Part shown: positions 7,381 through 16,522 of the stretch, piece after piece
Numbering within the stretch: position 1 is the first letter of the stretch
How the letters are laid out: each line of letters begins with the position of its first letter
Source: Serratia liquefaciens ATCC 27592
GTDB lineage: Bacteria > Pseudomonadota > Gammaproteobacteria > Enterobacterales > Enterobacteriaceae
Direction of reading: 5' to 3'
DNA: 64,000 bases
NCBI RefSeq assembly: GCF_000422085.1
Contig: NC_021741.1
Location: forward strand, 2,542,001-2,606,000
Made by a program: the position numbers and the translations under genes
The notes under the pieces: model-generated
What the model was told of the DNA's origin: nothing
What the model saw: only the letters and a program-made list of their open reading frames with translations
The model's database searches: none

Positions 7381-9447
7381 ATGTCGAATGCACAATTAGA
7401 AAAACAAGAACTACTGGAAATTACCCGCACGCTGCTGAGCCAGCGCAGTTTCACCGATCTGTTGCTGCAACTGCGTCAGATACTGCAACGCCTGCAATTG
7501 GCAGATCAGGTCACGCTGGTGCTGTTTGACCCTGACAGCGAACGGGTCAGCTTTTATGGCCTGGATGCGCATCGACAGCCGGTGAGCTATCAGGATGAGA
7601 CCCTGCTGGCAAATGGCCCGGTAAGTCGGCTGCGACAAAGCCCGCTGCCACAGCGCTGGCAGAGCGATGATCTGCACGCGCGATATCCGCAAATCGGGGC
7701 TCTGGCGCTGTATTTACCCTTTAATCAGTATTGCCTGATGCCGCTGCATGCAGGCGGTACCCTGATAGGCGGCTGTGAAGTGTTACGTTGTCACCCAGCG
7801 CCGTTCGCCGACGCCAGCCTGGTGCAGTTGCAGACACTGATGGAGTTGGTGGCATTGGCGGCAGAGCAGCTCCAGCTGCGGGAGGAGGCGGAACTCCGTC
7901 AACGGCAATTGCGCCATGAACGAGATGATTACCGCATTTTGGTCGACGTGACCAACGCGGTGCTGTCGAAACTCGATTTGGATGATTTGATCGGTGAGAT
8001 CTCAAAGGAAATTCACCGTTTCTTCAAAATCGACGCGATCAGCATTGTGCTTTGCGTCGATAAAACCGAACAAGTCACCATTTATTCCACCCACTATTTG
8101 CAAGAGGACGTGGTTGAGCGTCAGCAGTACAGCGTAGCGCTGGCGGGCACCTTGTCGGAACAGGTAATGCAAAGCGGTGAAATGCTGCTGTTGAATCTGA
8201 AGCATTCCGACCGGCTGGCGGCCTATGAGCGCCAGCTGTTCGATCTCTGGCATGAGCAAATTCAAACGCTGTGCGTACTGCCGTTAGTTTTCGGCAACAA
8301 AACCCTGGGCGTACTCAAGCTGGCGCAATGTCAGCCGGACAACTTCAACGCTGCCAACCTGCGGGTGTTGCAGCAGATCGCCGAGCGTATCGCGATTGCG
8401 GTGGATAACGCGCTGGCCTATCAGGAAATTAACCGGCTCAAAGAGAGCCTGGTGCATGAGAACCTGTATCTGACCGAGCAGATTAATGGTAATAACCCGG
8501 ACTTCGGCGAGATTGTCGGCCGCAGCGTGGTGATGTCCGCCGTGCTCAAACAGGTGGAAATGGTAGCGAAAAGCGACTGTTCGGTGCTGATCCTCGGCGA
8601 AACCGGCACCGGTAAAGAGCTGATAGCCCGTGCCATCCACAACCTCAGCGAACGACGCGATCAGCGCATGGTGAAAATGAACTGCGCAGTCATGCCGGCC
8701 GGGTTGCTGGAAAGCGATCTCTTTGGCCATGAAAAAGGGGCATTTACCGGGGCGACCAATCAACGAATGGGGCGTTTTGAACTGGCGGACAAGGGAACGC
8801 TGTTTCTGGATGAGGTAGGCGAAATTCCCGTAGAGCTGCAACCGAAATTGCTGCGGGTACTGCAGGAGAGGGAGTTCGAGCGCGTTGGCGGTAACAAGGT
8901 GATTTCGGTGGACGTGCGCCTGATTGCCGCGACCAACCGGGATCTGCAACAGATGGTGGCCGACCGCGAGTTTCGCAGCGATCTCTTCTATCGGCTTAAC
9001 GTCTTCCCGATCGTTATTCCGCCATTGCGTGAGAGGCCGGAAGACATCCCGCAGTTAGTGAAGTTTCTGACCTATAAAATTGCGCGCCGCATGAAACGTA
9101 CCATCGACAGTATCCCAGCGGAAACCTTGCGCCTGCTGAGCCAAATGCCCTGGCCGGGAAACGTGCGCGAGCTTGAGAACGTCATCGAACGTGCGGTACT
9201 GCTGACGCGTGGTACGGTGCTGAACCTGCAACTGCCTGAGTTGCAATACCCGGTCCCTTCGATGGCGCTCCCGGTTCCCAAAGCGGAGCCCAGTCAGCCA
9301 GGGGAAGATGAGCGACAGCAGATTATCAGGGTGCTGAAGGAAACCAACGGCGTGGTTGCCGGCCCACGCGGGGCCGCTCAGCGCCTGGGACTGAAACGCA
9401 CCACGTTGCTTTCACGCATGAAGAAATGGGGCATTTTGGTTAAGTGA
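7381..9447 (+). CDS. fhlA: Formate hydrogenlyase transcriptional activator FhlA
   Basis: A 688-residue bacterial enhancer-binding protein (E. coli 692). Two GAF-like domains occupy about residues 15-170 and 185-345; the second senses formate in E. coli. The AAA+ domain begins near 380 with Walker A GETGTGKE, the sigma-54 contact loop GAFTGA near 457, Walker B LFLDEVGEI and an arginine-finger region. A Fis-type HTH ends the protein (RGAAQRLGLKRTTLLSRMKK). It follows hypE by 88 bases with a weak SD (AAGTGA) and is likely co-transcribed with hyp or has its own promoter. Confidence 0.95.
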   Translation: MSNAQLEKQELLEITRTLLSQRSFTDLLLQLRQILQRLQLADQVTLVLFDPDSERVSFYGLDAHRQPVSYQDETLLANGPVSRLRQSPLPQRWQSDDLHARYPQIGALALYLPFNQYCLMPLHAGGTLIGGCEVLRCHPAPFADASLVQLQTLMELVALAAEQLQLREEAELRQRQLRHERDDYRILVDVTNAVLSKLDLDDLIGEISKEIHRFFKIDAISIVLCVDKTEQVTIYSTHYLQEDVVERQQYSVALAGTLSEQVMQSGEMLLLNLKHSDRLAAYERQLFDLWHEQIQTLCVLPLVFGNKTLGVLKLAQCQPDNFNAANLRVLQQIAERIAIAVDNALAYQEINRLKESLVHENLYLTEQINGNNPDFGEIVGRSVVMSAVLKQVEMVAKSDCSVLILGETGTGKELIARAIHNLSERRDQRMVKMNCAVMPAGLLESDLFGHEKGAFTGATNQRMGRFELADKGTLFLDEVGEIPVELQPKLLRVLQEREFERVGGNKVISVDVRLIAATNRDLQQMVADREFRSDLFYRLNVFPIVIPPLRERPEDIPQLVKFLTYKIARRMKRTIDSIPAETLRLLSQMPWPGNVRELENVIERAVLLTRGTVLNLQLPELQYPVPSMALPVPKAEPSQPGEDERQQIIRVLKETNGVVAGPRGAAQRLGLKRTTLLSRMKKWGILVK

Positions 9448-9488
9448 AGCGCCGCGTGGGTTAGGGGCAGCTAATGAGGAATATCCCT

Positions 9489-9531
9489 CATTGCGGCTTT
9501 AGGCTGAGTTACCTAAGCTAAAGCTGCAATG
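9489..9531. repeat. Imperfect 14-bp inverted repeat between fhlA and hchA
   Basis: CATTGCgGCTTTAG (9489-9502) pairs with CTAAAGCtGCAATG (9518-9531) across a 15-base loop, with one G-T position. No T-run follows, so it is not a classical terminator of fhlA. It ends 25 bases before the hchA start and may be an operator or a leader hairpin. Confidence 0.5.
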
Positions 9532-9555
9532 CAAATCGCACATAAGGAGATCATC

Positions 9556-10431
9556 ATGACTAACTTACCATCCGAAGATCGTAATCCTGCCCCTGATGCC
9601 GCTGAAGAAAATGCGTTCTTTCCGTCACCTTACTCTTTGAGTAAATACACGTCGGCAAAGACGGATTTTGACGGCGCCCACTATCCTGCGCCTTATAAAG
9701 GCGGCAAGTGGAAGGTGTTGATGATTGCGTCTCAGGAACGCTATCTGATGATGCAAAACGGAAAGTTTTTCTCTACCGGGAACCATCCTGTGGAGATGTT
9801 ATTGCCCATGCACCATATGGATCTTGCCGGGTTCGAAATCGACATTGCAACGCCATCCGGCGACCCGGTAAAGCTTGAGATGTGGGCATTCCCTGGTGAG
9901 GATGCGGCGGTCAAGGCCACCTATGAGAAATATCGCCGTCAGCTCAAGCAACCGAAAAAGCTGACTGAGGTAGTGAAGGATTTGGATGCGGGTAATTATA
10001 TCGGTGTCTTTATCCCGGGCGGTCATGGGGTACTAAACGACATTCCCTTCAGCGAAGACGTGAAAAAAGCGCTGTTCTGGGCCCATGACAACGACCGTTA
10101 CGTGATTTCACTGTGCCACGGGCCTGCCGGATTGTTGGCGGCGGGTTTGGGTGAGGACAAGGAAAACTTCTTGTATCGCGGTTACGAGATCTGTGTGTTC
10201 CCGGACTCGCTAGATACCGGCGCCAATATCGATATCGGTTATATTCCGGGCCCAATGCCCTGGCTGGTCGGTGAACGCCTTCGCGAACTGGGCGTCACGA
10301 TCCTCAACAGCGACATCACCGGGAAAGTCCACAAAGACCGTCGTTTGTTGACCGGCGACAGCCCGTTGGCCTCCAACAATCTGGGTAAGTTGGCCGCAGA
10401 GACATTGCTTGCCGACGTTGCGGCTCGATGA
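9556..10431 (+). CDS. hchA: Hsp31-type glyoxalase III / chaperone HchA
   Basis: A 291-residue DJ-1/PfpI superfamily protein close to E. coli Hsp31 (283), which converts methylglyoxal to lactate without glutathione and acts as a holding chaperone. Visible landmarks are [14 protein letters not shown] near residue 22, the nucleophile-elbow Cys in SLCHGPAG near 185, FIPGGHGVL near 155 and [20 protein letters not shown] near the C-terminus. I start at ATG 9556 because AAGGAGA lies 5 bases upstream; ATG 9529 has no such site. It is monocistronic, convergent with the next genes. Confidence 0.92.
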   Translation: MTNLPSEDRNPAPDAAEENAFFPSPYSLSKYTSAKTDFDGAHYPAPYKGGKWKVLMIASQERYLMMQNGKFFSTGNHPVEMLLPMHHMDLAGFEIDIATPSGDPVKLEMWAFPGEDAAVKATYEKYRRQLKQPKKLTEVVKDLDAGNYIGVFIPGGHGVLNDIPFSEDVKKALFWAHDNDRYVISLCHGPAGLLAAGLGEDKENFLYRGYEICVFPDSLDTGANIDIGYIPGPMPWLVGERLRELGVTILNSDITGKVHKDRRLLTGDSPLASNNLGKLAAETLLADVAAR

Positions 10432-10550
10432 ACGGCGTCAGTGACGCGACATAGGTTTAAGAACGGCGTTCTGTTTTGCCCTGGCATCTGCAAGGGTGAA
10501 ATAAATCTGACGACGAAAAAACGATATTATTCAGAGGGGGAGTGATTAAG

Positions 10551-10582
10551 GCTCAACCCACGCCAGCAGGCGCGGGTTGAGC
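10551..10582. terminator. Hairpin between convergent hchA and the 10597 gene
   Basis: GCTCAACCC (10551-10559) pairs with GGGTTGAGC (10574-10582), with an inner GCC/GGC pairing. The T-run is poor on both strands, so termination strength is uncertain. Its position between two convergent genes fits a bidirectional terminator. Confidence 0.55.
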
Positions 10583-10596
10583 GGATTCAACAAGAT

Positions 10597-10830
10597 TTAT
10601 GACGTTGCGTCACCGATATCCATCGGCTTTTGTTTACGAAGCAGGTGCAGCAGCAATGATACGCGGCGCTCTGTCCGTTCCGGCGTGTCCGGTGGCAAGT
10701 TATAGCGCAGAGTGTAACGCTCGTTTTTTTCATTGAAGAAATCGATGACCAGTACGGGGACCGAAGCACCCACCACTTTTCGATAGTTCAATGAGATACC
10801 TGACAACCTTCTATTCATTGAAACATCCAT
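10597..10830 (-). CDS. Small protein of unknown function, 77 residues
   Basis: I do not recognise this protein. It is a basic, soluble-looking chain with one hydrophobic strand (VPVLVIDFF near residue 24) and a C-terminal Arg/Leu-rich helix. It starts 6 bases after the stop of the membrane-protein gene at 10837, so the two are probably co-transcribed. The start at 10830 has only a weak ribosome site (GGGTGATG); the in-frame ATG four codons later is possible. No signal peptide. Confidence 0.6.
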   Translation of the reverse strand: MDVSMNRRLSGISLNYRKVVGASVPVLVIDFFNEKNERYTLRYNLPPDTPERTERRVSLLLHLLRKQKPMDIGDATS

Positions 10831-10836
10831 TATTCA

Positions 10837-11808
10837 TCACCCTACAGCCAGGGGACGACGGGTTGACATGGCGATGCGGCCGATGCCAAAACTGAGCGCC
10901 GCGCCCAACAGCAGGATCAGCAATGAACCCCATGCCGCGCGTGATACCTGTTTGGCCGCCACTTCTGCCGCTTCGCGGGCTTTTTGCTCGGCCTGCGCCT
11001 TCAGCTGGTCGACCTTTTGTACCGCCTGCTGATAAGCTTGGGCATAGTTGTCTACGATCTGGGTCGCTTCTGCACGGCTCTTGCCTGTACGGGCTGCGAC
11101 GATATTCACCAGCGCATCCTTATCTGCCGCATTCAGGGTAGGCTCACCGGATTGCTTGACGCGCTCAAACCATTGCTTGAGCTCTGCAGCCGCCTGGGTT
11201 GGGTCAGTGGCTGCATCAGTAGCGGTTTGCTTACCATCCGCAGCGACGCTATCGCTCTTTTGTTCCAACTTGGACGGGTCCAGCTCAGCCTTGCCGCTTT
11301 GCTTGAGGGTGGTGGTTAACTGGTTTTCCAAACTGCTCCAGTCCAGGCTGATGCCATTTTTGTCTAACTGCTGTTTGACGTTTTCGCCAATGCCCGGCGC
11401 TGCGGCGGCAATACCGTTGCCGGCCAAAGAGAGCCCCTTGCCGACGGCGCTACCGGCCAGGCCGACCACGCCGCTCGCCACAGAAATCACCAGCCAGGTC
11501 GTCAGTAATGTGGTCACTGCCCAGCTCAGCAGACCGTGCAAACCGCCACGGTTTGGCGAAGTTCTGCCGGCGACAAATGCACCAGCCGCCAGCGAGACCA
11601 GGGTAGTGACAAACAACCAGATCCCGGTGCCCGTGCCAAAGCCACTCAGAGGGTTGCCCTCATGCAACGGATCCACGGCCGAAGCGCCGATGGCCGTGCC
11701 CAGCACGCTCAGTATCAGATAGGTCACCAACGCCATGGCACTCCCGGCCAATACCGAACCCCATGAAACGTGAAACGCAAAGCGATTGGATTCATAGACA
11801 GTGGTCAT
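10837..11808 (-). CDS. Inner-membrane protein of unknown function with central soluble domain
   Basis: A 323-residue protein. Three hydrophobic helices lie near residues 18-42, 63-83 and 92-118, then a soluble, Ala/Gln/Lys-rich and probably partly coiled region of about 160 residues, then one C-terminal helix near 292-312. The N-terminal part resembles small membrane proteins annotated as PhnA-like or CAP-Gly in Pseudomonas and Serratia, but I cannot assign a function. It heads a probable two-gene operon with the 77-residue gene and diverges from the PAS-LuxR regulator at 12044. Confidence 0.7.
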   Translation of the reverse strand: MTTVYESNRFAFHVSWGSVLAGSAMALVTYLILSVLGTAIGASAVDPLHEGNPLSGFGTGTGIWLFVTTLVSLAAGAFVAGRTSPNRGGLHGLLSWAVTTLLTTWLVISVASGVVGLAGSAVGKGLSLAGNGIAAAAPGIGENVKQQLDKNGISLDWSSLENQLTTTLKQSGKAELDPSKLEQKSDSVAADGKQTATDAATDPTQAAAELKQWFERVKQSGEPTLNAADKDALVNIVAARTGKSRAEATQIVDNYAQAYQQAVQKVDQLKAQAEQKAREAAEVAAKQVSRAAWGSLLILLLGAALSFGIGRIAMSTRRPLAVG

Positions 11809-12043
11809 TGTTATTCCTTATATTGACTAAACAAGTGGTTGTACGCACAGCACAGGGCCGCGCCGACAGAATCAGTCTGCCGCTTGGCACCACTGACCGT
11901 CCCGGTTCATTTGCACCGACAAAGCTAGTGCATTCACACCCCGCGAATGCACCTGTTACGCACTATGCTGTTGGGAACAGCGCCACTATCAGGCACTTCG
12001 ATCGCCGTCAGGCGGCCAAGCCACTTCGTCTTTTGGAGAAAAC

Positions 12044-13540
12044 ATGAGTCAGTCCATCCTTGCCAACGAAACTAACCGTAGCCAGCTACAGCAGATCATC
12101 TCAGGGTTGTCGGAAGGGGTGATCCTGGCCGAGGTCGACCAGACCATTCTGTGGGCTAACGAGGCAGCGCTGAGCATGCATGGGTTGAGCAAGTTGAGTG
12201 AGCTGGGTGCCAATGGCGGTGAATATGCTGAGCGCTTTGCCTTGCGTTATCGCAACAATCACCCTTTGACGCCGGAACAGTATCCGATTACCCGGGCCGC
12301 CAACGGCGAGACCTTCAGCGACGTACTGGTCGAAGTTCGGCCCGCCAGCGAATCGGAGTACCTGTGGGTTCACCGTTTACGCAGCCTGGTGATTACCGAC
12401 AGTAAAGGGCAAGCCGAATTGCTGGTTTTGATCCTGAGTGATGCCACCGAGTGGGCCAGTGCCGAGCAGCGTTTTGAAAAGACGTTCAACGCCAACCCGG
12501 CACCGGCAGTGATCTGCAGCCTGAGCGACCTGCGCTACATAAAGGTCAACCAGGGGTTCCTCGATATGACGGGCTATACACGCGATCAGGTGATGGGCAC
12601 TTCGGTGTATGCGCTGGACGTGCTGGAACAGGCGGAACGCAAGGAACAAGCGGTGCAATTGCTGAGTGAAGGGGCGACCATTCCACAGATGCAGGCCGAA
12701 CTGAAGCTGCCGGCCGGCGGAACCAAGCTGGTGATCGTCGCCGGCCAGCCGCTGGACATCAATGAAGAAGATTGCATGCTGTTTACTTTTACCGACCTCG
12801 AACCCCGTCGCAAGGCGGAGTCGGCGCTGCGCGAGAGTGAAGAGCGGTTTGCCAAGTCCTTTCGTTTAAGTCCGGTGCCCACGCTGGTGTGCACCGCGGA
12901 CAAGCAGCGGGTGCTGGACATCAATGAGGCCTTTATAAAAACCACCGGATACGCCGCCGAGGAGTTAATCGGCAAGACGGTCGAAGAGATCAATGTTATC
13001 GATGGGCAGGGGGAATGCCGTCGGTTATTTGCCACGTTGGAAAAAAGCGGTAACGTCGAGAATCAAGACCTTAAAATACGCAAAAAGAGCAATGAAACCA
13101 TCGACTGCGTGGCTTCAGCGGATGCCGTGAGCATTCAGGATGCCCGTTGTTATCTCCTGGTACTGATGGACATTACCGAACGCAAACGCTCTGAGCTTGA
13201 TCTGGTGGCTGCCATCGAGGAAGTCATGCAAGACGCTTCCTGGTTTAGCCAGACATTGCTCGAAAAACTGGCCAATGTGAAAAGTATCAATAAGCCTAAC
13301 CTGGCGGGGTTTTCCTTCACCGATCTTACCGCACGTGAACGCGACGTATTGGGGTTAATTTGCGAGGGGCTGCCGGACAAAAAGATCGCCGCACGCCTTA
13401 ATCTTGCCCCGAATACGGTGCGTAATCATGTGGCGACGGTCTATTCCAAACTCGACGTCCATAGCCGCGCCGAAGCCATCGTCTGGGCCAGAGAGCGGGG
13501 GCTGTTTGCCGGTGAACGGTCATCTAAAAATGGAAAGTAG
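12044..13540 (+). CDS. PAS-domain sensor regulator with LuxR-type HTH
   Basis: A 498-residue cytoplasmic regulator. Three PAS-like units are seen at about residues 12-130, 140-255 and 270-385; the second contains VNQGFLDMTGYTRDQVMG and the third DINEAFIKTTGYAAEELIG followed by the PAC signature LLVLMDITERKRSE. A GerE/LuxR HTH closes the protein (LTARERDVLGLICEGLPDKKIA...NTVRNHVATVYSKL, about 425-485). There is no kinase or receiver domain, so it probably senses a ligand or redox state directly. GGAG lies 6 bases before the ATG. Target genes are unknown; the divergent membrane gene and the downstream CsbD gene are candidates. Confidence 0.85.
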   Translation: MSQSILANETNRSQLQQIISGLSEGVILAEVDQTILWANEAALSMHGLSKLSELGANGGEYAERFALRYRNNHPLTPEQYPITRAANGETFSDVLVEVRPASESEYLWVHRLRSLVITDSKGQAELLVLILSDATEWASAEQRFEKTFNANPAPAVICSLSDLRYIKVNQGFLDMTGYTRDQVMGTSVYALDVLEQAERKEQAVQLLSEGATIPQMQAELKLPAGGTKLVIVAGQPLDINEEDCMLFTFTDLEPRRKAESALRESEERFAKSFRLSPVPTLVCTADKQRVLDINEAFIKTTGYAAEELIGKTVEEINVIDGQGECRRLFATLEKSGNVENQDLKIRKKSNETIDCVASADAVSIQDARCYLLVLMDITERKRSELDLVAAIEEVMQDASWFSQTLLEKLANVKSINKPNLAGFSFTDLTARERDVLGLICEGLPDKKIAARLNLAPNTVRNHVATVYSKLDVHSRAEAIVWARERGLFAGERSSKNGK

Positions 13541-13670
13541 GGTGCAAATGCACTGGCCAATCCCCTGCAAATTGACCTTATGAGCGGTTCATCAACGGCT
13601 TACTATCGTGAGACAAGGCAGGCATTTGCACTATGCAAGCGTCGAAACAAACCTCACTCAGGAGTGCAGA

Positions 13671-13922
13671 ATGAACAGCGATAAAATCAACGGCGTGATG
13701 GATAAAGTGGTAGGCAAGGCGCAGGAAGTGGCCGGTGATGTTACCGGCGATGAGCGTTTGCAGGCTGAGGGATCTACCCGCTACGTTGCCGGCGCACTAC
13801 AAGAAAAATATGGCGATGCTGTTAGCTGCGTCAGCGATCTGGTCAAGAAGAAACCTCTCACTACGGTAGCGATTTTTGCCGGCGTGAGCCTGTTGGCAGG
13901 CCTGCTGCTACGTCGCCGCTGA
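13671..13922 (+). CDS. CsbD family stress protein with C-terminal membrane helix
   Basis: An 83-residue protein. The N-terminal 45 residues are a CsbD domain (MNSDKINGVMDKVVGKAQEV, then GDERLQAEG), related to E. coli YjbJ and general-stress proteins. A helix of about 20 residues (TTVAIFAGVSLLAGLLL) with a terminal RRR suggests inner-membrane anchoring, as in some DUF883/ElaB proteins. ATG 13671 has GGAG 6 bases upstream, so the longer frame from 13608 is not used. Single gene. Confidence 0.82.
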   Translation: MNSDKINGVMDKVVGKAQEVAGDVTGDERLQAEGSTRYVAGALQEKYGDAVSCVSDLVKKKPLTTVAIFAGVSLLAGLLLRRR

Positions 13923-14271
13923 GGCTGTGGATTGACTGATTACCGCAAATAAACCCCAGCCTGACTCGCCCGCATCCTGCGGGCGAATGCTTTCCCCGCG
14001 CCACTGCACATTGTATTTTGTGACAAAAAAGCCTCTTTTACTCCCCTTCGTTTTTTGCGTCTGAGCCATAGGTTCTATATATTTATTAACAGGCTCTGAA
14101 TAAAGATGCGAATATCAGCCCGCATTGTGCATCAGTGGCCAGTATAATCAGTTTGCAAAGATGTTGACGGAACATGTGCTTTCGGGAGCAGAGTAAAGGT
14201 CAGTGAGGAACCTATTGCCTCTTGATGTTGCAACCGAGCAGACAACGACTCACAGGTTACGAGGAACTATC
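13923..14271. other. Non-coding gap between the CsbD and cupin genes
   Basis: No supported gene. A tight hairpin (TCGCCCGCA 13966-13974, TGCGGGCGA 13978-13986, 3-base loop) lies 44 bases after the CsbD stop and could end its transcript, although only a mixed pyrimidine tract (CTTTCCCC) follows. The rest is AT-richer and probably carries the cupin promoter. Confidence 0.5.
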
Positions 14272-14589
14272 ATGCATAAAAGAACACTGGCGTCATTGCA
14301 CTACGATAAAATGCCTTACGATGGGGTGTATTACCATATTTTGAAACGCGAGGCACATGGGCACACGGCGCTGTTGAAACTTGATGCTGGCAGTCACCAG
14401 TCAGCCCGCCTGCATCCGGGCTGGGTCAAACTGATGGTCCTGTCCGGTGAGCTTAAGATCGGCGACCAAACCTTGCAGTCCCATGAAATGTTTATGATCC
14501 CGGCCAATACCGCCTATACCGTGGATGCTCTCACAGAGGTTTACTGTCTCGCGATTTCCGAACTGGATGGCGTGGAGTTGGCGCGCTAA
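14272..14589 (+). CDS. Small cupin-domain protein
   Basis: A 105-residue single-domain cupin. The two cupin motifs are visible: a sugar-like first motif around LDAGSHQSARLHPGWVKLMVLSGELKIGD and a second around HEMFMIPANTAYTVDA. Only one His of the usual metal triad is clear in motif 1 (LHPG), so metal binding is uncertain. ATG 14272 lies 7-8 bases after GAGGA; the frame open from 14203 lacks a ribosome site. Function unknown; such cupins often serve as metabolite or anti-sigma sensors. Confidence 0.75.
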   Translation: MHKRTLASLHYDKMPYDGVYYHILKREAHGHTALLKLDAGSHQSARLHPGWVKLMVLSGELKIGDQTLQSHEMFMIPANTAYTVDALTEVYCLAISELDGVELAR

Positions 14590-14710
14590 TTCTTGTTCTG
14601 CCAGCCTGCCGAACACTGAGCGCAGGCGATAATCCCACTCTATTTTTCAGACCTGTCTATCACGGGCCAACCTTGTTGGCCTGTCAGGCAGTGCCAATAA
14701 GGAGGGCGCT

Positions 14711-15100
14711 TTGAGCCATTCCACAGCGTTGTTAACCAAAATCCAGTCTCTGGAAACGATGTTGCATCAGCCACTGCTGCGAAACGACTCGGTTACGGTG
14801 GAAAAACTGCTGCATGATGATTTTGAAGAGATCGGCCGTTCGGGACAGCGCTACAACAAGGGGCATACCATTGCGGCATTGCAGGAAGAAACTGGCCAGG
14901 TGCCTATTTATGCCGAAAATTTCAAGCTGTCCACTATTGCCGAAGGAGTGGTGTTACTAACCTACAGAAGTTTTCAGCGCGGCGCCGACGGCAACGTGAC
15001 CCGCAGTACTTTCCGCTCTTCAATCTGGCTGCGATCGTCGAGCGAGAACGATGACCATTGGCAGATGCGATTCCATCAGGGAACGCCAACGACAGGGTGA
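14711..15100 (+). CDS. NTF2-like / DUF4440 family protein with TTG start
   Basis: A 129-residue SnoaL/NTF2-fold protein: an N-terminal helix (LETMLHQPLLRNDSVTVEKLLHDDFEEIG) followed by antiparallel strands ending in WQMRFHQGTPT, the typical DUF4440 ending. The start is a TTG at 14711; AAGGAGG at 14699-14705 lies 5 bases upstream and no ATG fits, so the TTG call is well supported. These proteins bind small hydrophobic ligands or act as simple hydrolases or isomerases; no catalytic residues are evident. It converges with the merR gene at 15111. Confidence 0.75.
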   Translation: MSHSTALLTKIQSLETMLHQPLLRNDSVTVEKLLHDDFEEIGRSGQRYNKGHTIAALQEETGQVPIYAENFKLSTIAEGVVLLTYRSFQRGADGNVTRSTFRSSIWLRSSSENDDHWQMRFHQGTPTTG

Positions 15101-15110
15101 ATCCATGTAG

Positions 15111-15515
15111 TTACGGATCCTCCATCAGGCCTATCAACCGTTGCATATTGTCCCCACAGGAAATACCCTCCGGCCGATTTTTGAGGTTGGCGATCATAGC
15201 TAATACTGCTTTTTTGCTCTCCTTAAGTTGTTGTTGTAATTGTTCAATCTCGGCTACGCGGGTATTGAGGGAATGGATCAGCCCTTCGTGATCCCAACCC
15301 GCTTGATTGTGCGGCAGGAACTGACGTATTTGTTCAAGCGAAAAGCCTGCCTGCTGGGCGTTATCGATGATCTTCAGTACACCTGCAACTTCGGGTGAGT
15401 AGTTTCGGTAGCCATTGCCTTGACGTGGAGGAGGGCTGATTAAGCCTTCTGCCTCGTAGAAACGAATCCGGGAAGGAGAGAGCCCCGTTGCCTTTGCCAA
15501 ATCCCCAATCTTCAT
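15111..15515 (-). CDS. MerR family transcriptional regulator (first of two)
   Basis: A 134-residue MerR protein. The winged HTH fills residues 1-70 (MKIGDLAKATGLSPSRIRFYEAEGLI, then RNYSPEVAGVLKIIDNAQ), followed by a dimerisation coiled coil to about 115. The end carries one Cys (ISCGD), not the Cys pattern of SoxR or metal sensors. It diverges from the chloroperoxidase-like hydrolase; a 19-bp-spaced promoter with an internal dyad lies between them, the usual MerR activation geometry. Signal unknown; many such regulators near hydrolases respond to electrophiles. Confidence 0.85.
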   Translation of the reverse strand: MKIGDLAKATGLSPSRIRFYEAEGLISPPPRQGNGYRNYSPEVAGVLKIIDNAQQAGFSLEQIRQFLPHNQAGWDHEGLIHSLNTRVAEIEQLQQQLKESKKAVLAMIANLKNRPEGISCGDNMQRLIGLMEDP

Positions 15516-15534
15516 ACCGTTCGAAAAACCCCTA

Positions 15535-15565
15535 TTGACCTTAAAGCTAACTTTAAACCTATACT
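15535..15565 (+). promoter_or_regulatory. MerR-type promoter-operator for the hydrolase gene
   Basis: TTGACC (-35, 15535-15540) and TATACT (-10, 15560-15565) are separated by 19 bases, longer than usual, as in MerR/SoxR targets. The spacer holds TTAAAG-CTAA-CTTTAA (15541-15556), a dyad with 6-bp arms. Transcription would run right into the hydrolase gene. The same design recurs at 19504. Confidence 0.8.
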
Positions 15566-15691
15566 CTCTAAACGGTCAACGCAGGACCGAAGGCAAATCC
15601 GCTTTCGGGTACAAGGTCCGGAACCGGCCTTTCCTGCGCGTGGCCGAGAAAAGCATCACCCTTTGACTAATTGCTGAATGGGAGAATTGAT

Positions 15692-16522
15692 ATGGGTTAC
15701 GTAACCACTAGCGATGGCGTTGACATTTTCTACAAGGACTGGGGACCAAAAGATGGAAAAGTCATCTTTTTCCATCATGGCTGGCCGCTGTCTAGCGATG
15801 ATTGGGATGCCCAGATGCTGTTCTTCGTAAACCAAGGATTCCGCGTTGTTGCGCACGATCGGCGTGGCCATGGTCGTTCCAGTCAAGTATCGGAAGGGCA
15901 TGATATGGATCACTATGCGGATGACGTTGCTGCGGTAGTGAAACATTTGAGCGTGCAAGGTGCCATGCATGTGGGTCACTCAACGGGCGGGGGCGAGGTG
16001 GTGCGTTACATCACGCGTCATGGTGAGGATAAGGTATCGAAAGCCGTACTGATCAGTGCTGTGCCGCCGTTGATGGTGAAAACCGACAGTAATCCGCAGG
16101 GAACACCCAAATCGGTATTTGATGATTTCCAGGCGCAACTGGCCGCCAATCGGGCGCAGTTCTATTACGATGTTCCCGCGGGACCTTTCTACGGCTACAA
16201 CCGGCCCGGCGCCAAGCCGTTGGATGCGGTCATCTGGAATTGGTGGCGGCAAGGCATGATGGGCGGCGCCAAGGCTCATTATGACGGCGTCGTCGCGTTC
16301 TCACAGACGGATTTCACCGACGATCTCAAACGTATTTCCATCCCGGTGTTGGTGATCCACGGCGATGACGATCAAGTGGTTCCATACCAAGATTCAGGCG
16401 TGCTCTCGGCCAAGTTGGTCAAAAACGGCAAGCTTATTACCTACAAAGGTGCGCCGCACGGCATACCTACGACCCATGCCGATCGGGTCAATAGCGATCT
16501 ACTGGCCTTTGTAAATAGCTGA
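15692..16522 (+). CDS. Alpha/beta hydrolase, non-heme chloroperoxidase family
   Basis: A 276-residue serine hydrolase of the bacterial perhydrolase/esterase group, the normal length for the family. The oxyanion-loop HHGWPLSSDDWD is near residue 28, the nucleophile Ser in GHSTGGGEV near 95, the Asp in VIHGDDDQVVP near 224 and the His in APHGIPTTH near 255. I chose ATG 15692 (GGGAGA 6 bases upstream) over the TTG at 15671. It is the likely target of the divergent MerR regulator, with the NAD-binding gene at 16646 possibly following in the same transcript. Confidence 0.85.
   Translation: MGYVTTSDGVDIFYKDWGPKDGKVIFFHHGWPLSSDDWDAQMLFFVNQGFRVVAHDRRGHGRSSQVSEGHDMDHYADDVAAVVKHLSVQGAMHVGHSTGGGEVVRYITRHGEDKVSKAVLISAVPPLMVKTDSNPQGTPKSVFDDFQAQLAANRAQFYYDVPAGPFYGYNRPGAKPLDAVIWNWWRQGMMGGAKAHYDGVVAFSQTDFTDDLKRISIPVLVIHGDDDQVVPYQDSGVLSAKLVKNGKLITYKGAPHGIPTTHADRVNSDLLAFVNS

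Noticed and set aside
8284..8949. Minus-strand frame of 221 codons opposite fhlA
   Set aside because: Antisense to the conserved AAA+ domain of FhlA; composition mirrors that gene.
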